A program made the position numbers and the translations under genes. This document shows positions 62,276-64,000 of a stretch of 64,000 nucleotides of DNA, one piece after another (the stretch's first letter is position 1; the number at the start of each line of letters is the position of its first letter). The stretch comes from Methanoregula sp. GTDB taxonomy: Archaea > Halobacteriota > Methanomicrobia > Methanomicrobiales > Methanospirillaceae. The stretch covers positions 1-64,000 of the forward strand of contig JBAZQB010000005.1 in assembly GCA_041645435.1 (NCBI GenBank). Direction: 5' to 3'. The notes below the pieces were generated by a model, which saw only the letters and a program-made list of their open reading frames with translations, did not search any database and was not told the DNA's origin.

Positions 62276-62470
62276 ATGTATGGAATCCCGTTATACGGTG
62301 TTATCTGGAATATGGCGGAGTTTTCCTATACTGGATTTATAGAGGGTTCGCTTCTTACATATCTCAAAGGCTGCCACCTCTTACTGATAGAGGAGTCGGT
62401 GGGGGGCATGCTTGTTCTGTCTTGGTGTAAGGGGTGGTCAAGTGTGTTATATGTAATATCGGATTATTAG
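62276..62470 (+). CDS. Possible small protein, weak
   Basis: 64 residues (MYGIPLYGVIWNMAEF...) with hydrophobic patches and two cysteines. AGGAG lies four bases before the ATG and GTATATTGTATATTT near 62210 could be a promoter. Base composition and codon use do not look convincingly coding, so it may be chance. The rest of 62182-62970 is AT-rich with no other ORF of note. Confidence 0.25.
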   Translation: MYGIPLYGVIWNMAEFSYTGFIEGSLLTYLKGCHLLLIEESVGGMLVLSWCKGWSSVLYVISDY

Positions 62471-62630
62471 GGCAGGGCAAGGGATCTTAATATTATTGTA
62501 GTTTTAACTTCCTGTGTAAGAGGGACATATATTTTTTCATATGAGCTATTGTATATCAAAATTTCAGGAAATCCGGTATGCTGCATGAGGTGCTCACAGG
62601 ATTAATTTCCAAAGCAAAAATGAATGTCCA

Positions 62631-62654
62631 ATACTGTACATGTATGTACAGTAT
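62631..62654. promoter_or_regulatory. Inverted repeat upstream of the S-layer gene
   Basis: ATACTGTACAT-GT-ATGTACAGTAT: two perfect 11-base arms with a 2-base spacer, 317 bases before the S-layer start and about 180 before its likely TATA box. It looks like a binding site for a dimeric regulator or a short hairpin. Confidence 0.55.
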
Positions 62655-62832
62655 ATGTCAATTAAAACAAATAATTCCAGTGCGCGACATATAACTCATT
62701 CACCAAGACGGGTGCTGAAAACCGTGAATAAGGCCGGGGAAGAATCGGATAACGAAAACTCAGTTTTTATGCCTCAAATCGAAAACAGGGTCCATTTAAG
62801 GCCCCAAATTCCCCAAAAAATCGACCACAAAG

Positions 62833-62842
62833 GATATATTAA
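62833..62842 (+). promoter_or_regulatory. Probable TATA box of the S-layer gene
   Basis: GATATATTAA preceded by CACAAAG (BRE-like A/G run). Transcription from here would give a 5' leader of about 105 bases ending in a strong GGAGG site at 62957. Confidence 0.45.
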
Positions 62843-62970
62843 CTCTTTTACAAATACTGTTCCATATTCCGTCTAATCGGAGTATGGGGCTCGTAGAACT
62901 GTTATTCGGCATCTGTCGAAACGGTTCGCGGCTTGAAATGTATGATGTAAACTTTGGAGGAACTAAACAT

Positions 62971-64000
62971 ATGACTAAGCGATTAACTATTGCACTGGTT
63001 GCAGTCGCTCTGTTCGTCCTGATGGCGGTTATGCCGGTATCAGCAGCAGTAACGAACGGATCGATTATCAACCAGGGAGCAACTGTCTTCATTGGTGAAG
63101 AAGGTTTGAACTTAACCCATTTCTTAAATCAGGCTAGAAATGCTACCTTTACTTCAGTAGATGACACTTACTTAGATACTCTAACACCCGTGAACAAAAC
63201 AATCGGCTGGTGGGCATCAGCAGCATCAATTACCGCATCTGCCCCGACCAAGACCATTGATCTGTCCACTAACTACAAGTCCATGACGATTGATCCCGTA
63301 TCCTTTGGTGCCTACACTGGCAACTGGTACGTGCTCAATGGTACAACAGCCGCTGATGCGGGCAACGGGTATATCTCTGTTCAGGACCCGAGCCTTACTA
63401 TTGCGGTCTGGGACTTCAACCAAGGACTGGATGTAACGGGCAAATCGGTTCCGCAGGGAGAAGCACTTGGGTTCAAGATTAACACCAACATGTACTCTGC
63501 ACTTGACGGTGCCAAGCGATTCAATGCGCAGAATAATTCGGCACTTTCGGCCGGGAATTACCAAGGATTGTTCCCGACTCTTGCTGACGGTTACATCACT
63601 ATCTATGTGAAGGACGCAAATGGTGCGCAATACGCCTCACTGCAGATTGGAAACCTGTCCTATAACAACGCGACATCTCTCGCTAAGAAGTATGTCAACA
63701 CATCTCCCTGGACATTAGGTACGTTAACTACCAACAGCAGCGACAGGGTAACGTTCCCGGGTTACTGGGTAACTGATGCAACTGACTTCAACAACCAGTA
63801 CTTGTACCCGGTTGGTACCTACTCAGCATGGGCAGAGTCCACCCTTAACAGGATGAAGTACAATTACAAGAATGCAGGTGCAGACTACACTGGAAAGACC
63901 GTTTCCGCGACCGGCACGATCACCCTTGTCTCTGACACGGTGAAGATCGAGGCGAACAAGGACTCAGTCGTCCGCAGCAAGACGTTCTCCGTTACTGTCA
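62971..64000 (+). CDS. S-layer glycoprotein, N-terminal part (runs off the window)
   Basis: 343 codons are visible before the window ends. The ATG has TTTGGAGGAAC upstream. The signal peptide (about 1-26) ends PVSAAV. The mature start TNGSIINQGATVFIGEEGLN is the opening seen in Methanomicrobiales S-layer proteins, followed by beta-rich domains with several N-glycosylation sequons (NLT, NAT, NKT, NGT). It should form the cell's outer lattice; the C-terminal anchor lies outside the window. Abundant expression fits the strong ribosome binding site and long leader. Confidence 0.9.
   Translation, partial: MTKRLTIALVAVALFVLMAVMPVSAAVTNGSIINQGATVFIGEEGLNLTHFLNQARNATFTSVDDTYLDTLTPVNKTIGWWASAASITASAPTKTIDLSTNYKSMTIDPVSFGAYTGNWYVLNGTTAADAGNGYISVQDPSLTIAVWDFNQGLDVTGKSVPQGEALGFKINTNMYSALDGAKRFNAQNNSALSAGNYQGLFPTLADGYITIYVKDANGAQYASLQIGNLSYNNATSLAKKYVNTSPWTLGTLTTNSSDRVTFPGYWVTDATDFNNQYLYPVGTYSAWAESTLNRMKYNYKNAGADYTGKTVSATGTITLVSDTVKIEANKDSVVRSKTFSVTV

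Overview
The window is chromosomal DNA from a hydrogenotrophic methanogen of the order Methanomicrobiales, most likely Methanoregulaceae (Methanoregula-like). Family-level evidence: archaeal ribosomal protein and EF-2 genes, an archaeal SRP RNA, an F420-reducing hydrogenase operon (frhADGB), MptA GTP cyclohydrolase, an amino acid kinase resembling MfnE of methanofuran synthesis, DUF2124, DUF1614 and DUF3821 proteins, and a Methanomicrobiales-type S-layer protein running off the right edge. TATA boxes and GGTGA/GGAGG ribosome binding sites are archaeal in style. The species is an inference.

Layout. 0.1-3.4 kb: rpsL-rpsG-fusA. 3.4-16.7 kb: an accessory island bounded on both sides by arrays of the same degenerate hairpin-forming repeat. 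It holds a tightly coupled minus-strand operon of unrecognised small genes (4.06-5.59 kb), a Fic protein gene, and a type I restriction-modification locus (hsdR-hsdM-AlbA_2/GHKL protein-hsdS). A gene for a membrane-anchored PD-(D/E)XK nuclease is coupled to hsdS, and a relic hsdS 3' end follows it. 16.9-20.5 kb: two cyclophilins (one cytosolic, one a lipoprotein), a two-helix sensor-like protein and a PEGA-repeat surface protein. 20.6-28.4 kb: mixed genes including an aminotransferase, an orphan HicB, a DEDDh-like nuclease, a solitary DNA methyltransferase and envelope proteins.

28.5-32.2 kb: frhADGB, in which frhD and frhG overlap by 80 bases. 32.4-36.5 kb: mptA diverging from ilvC, then a flavodoxin, aIF2-beta with a TRAM domain, and rpoL. 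36.6-40.7 kb: a metallo-hydrolase, an AAA ATPase and two M24 peptidases. 41.4-45.2 kb: two tRNAs (the CAT one is probably Ile2, not Met), a methyltransferase-fold protein, SRP RNA, a malate dehydrogenase, EF-1 beta with a small zinc-ribbon gene, and the mfnE-like kinase. 45.2-48.6 kb: a secreted phospholipase-D-fold protein, a coupled pair of HTH regulators, a membrane-anchored OB-fold protein and a HEAT-repeat protein. 48.8-50.4 kb: nadX-nadC for NAD synthesis. 50.5-55.3 kb: a tRNA methylthiotransferase, tRNA-Ile and iorAB. 55.4-62.2 kb: a duplicated hairpin repeat, tRNA-Ser, cbf5-hemD, a TctA-like permease, nop5-flpA-DUF1614, tRNA-Gln and thyA. 62.2-64.0 kb: a long regulatory leader and the S-layer gene.

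Most of the window is housekeeping and methanogenesis. The best candidate for something undescribed is the 3.4-16.7 kb island: the unrecognised operon, the membrane nuclease translated with hsdS, and the repeat arrays at its borders.
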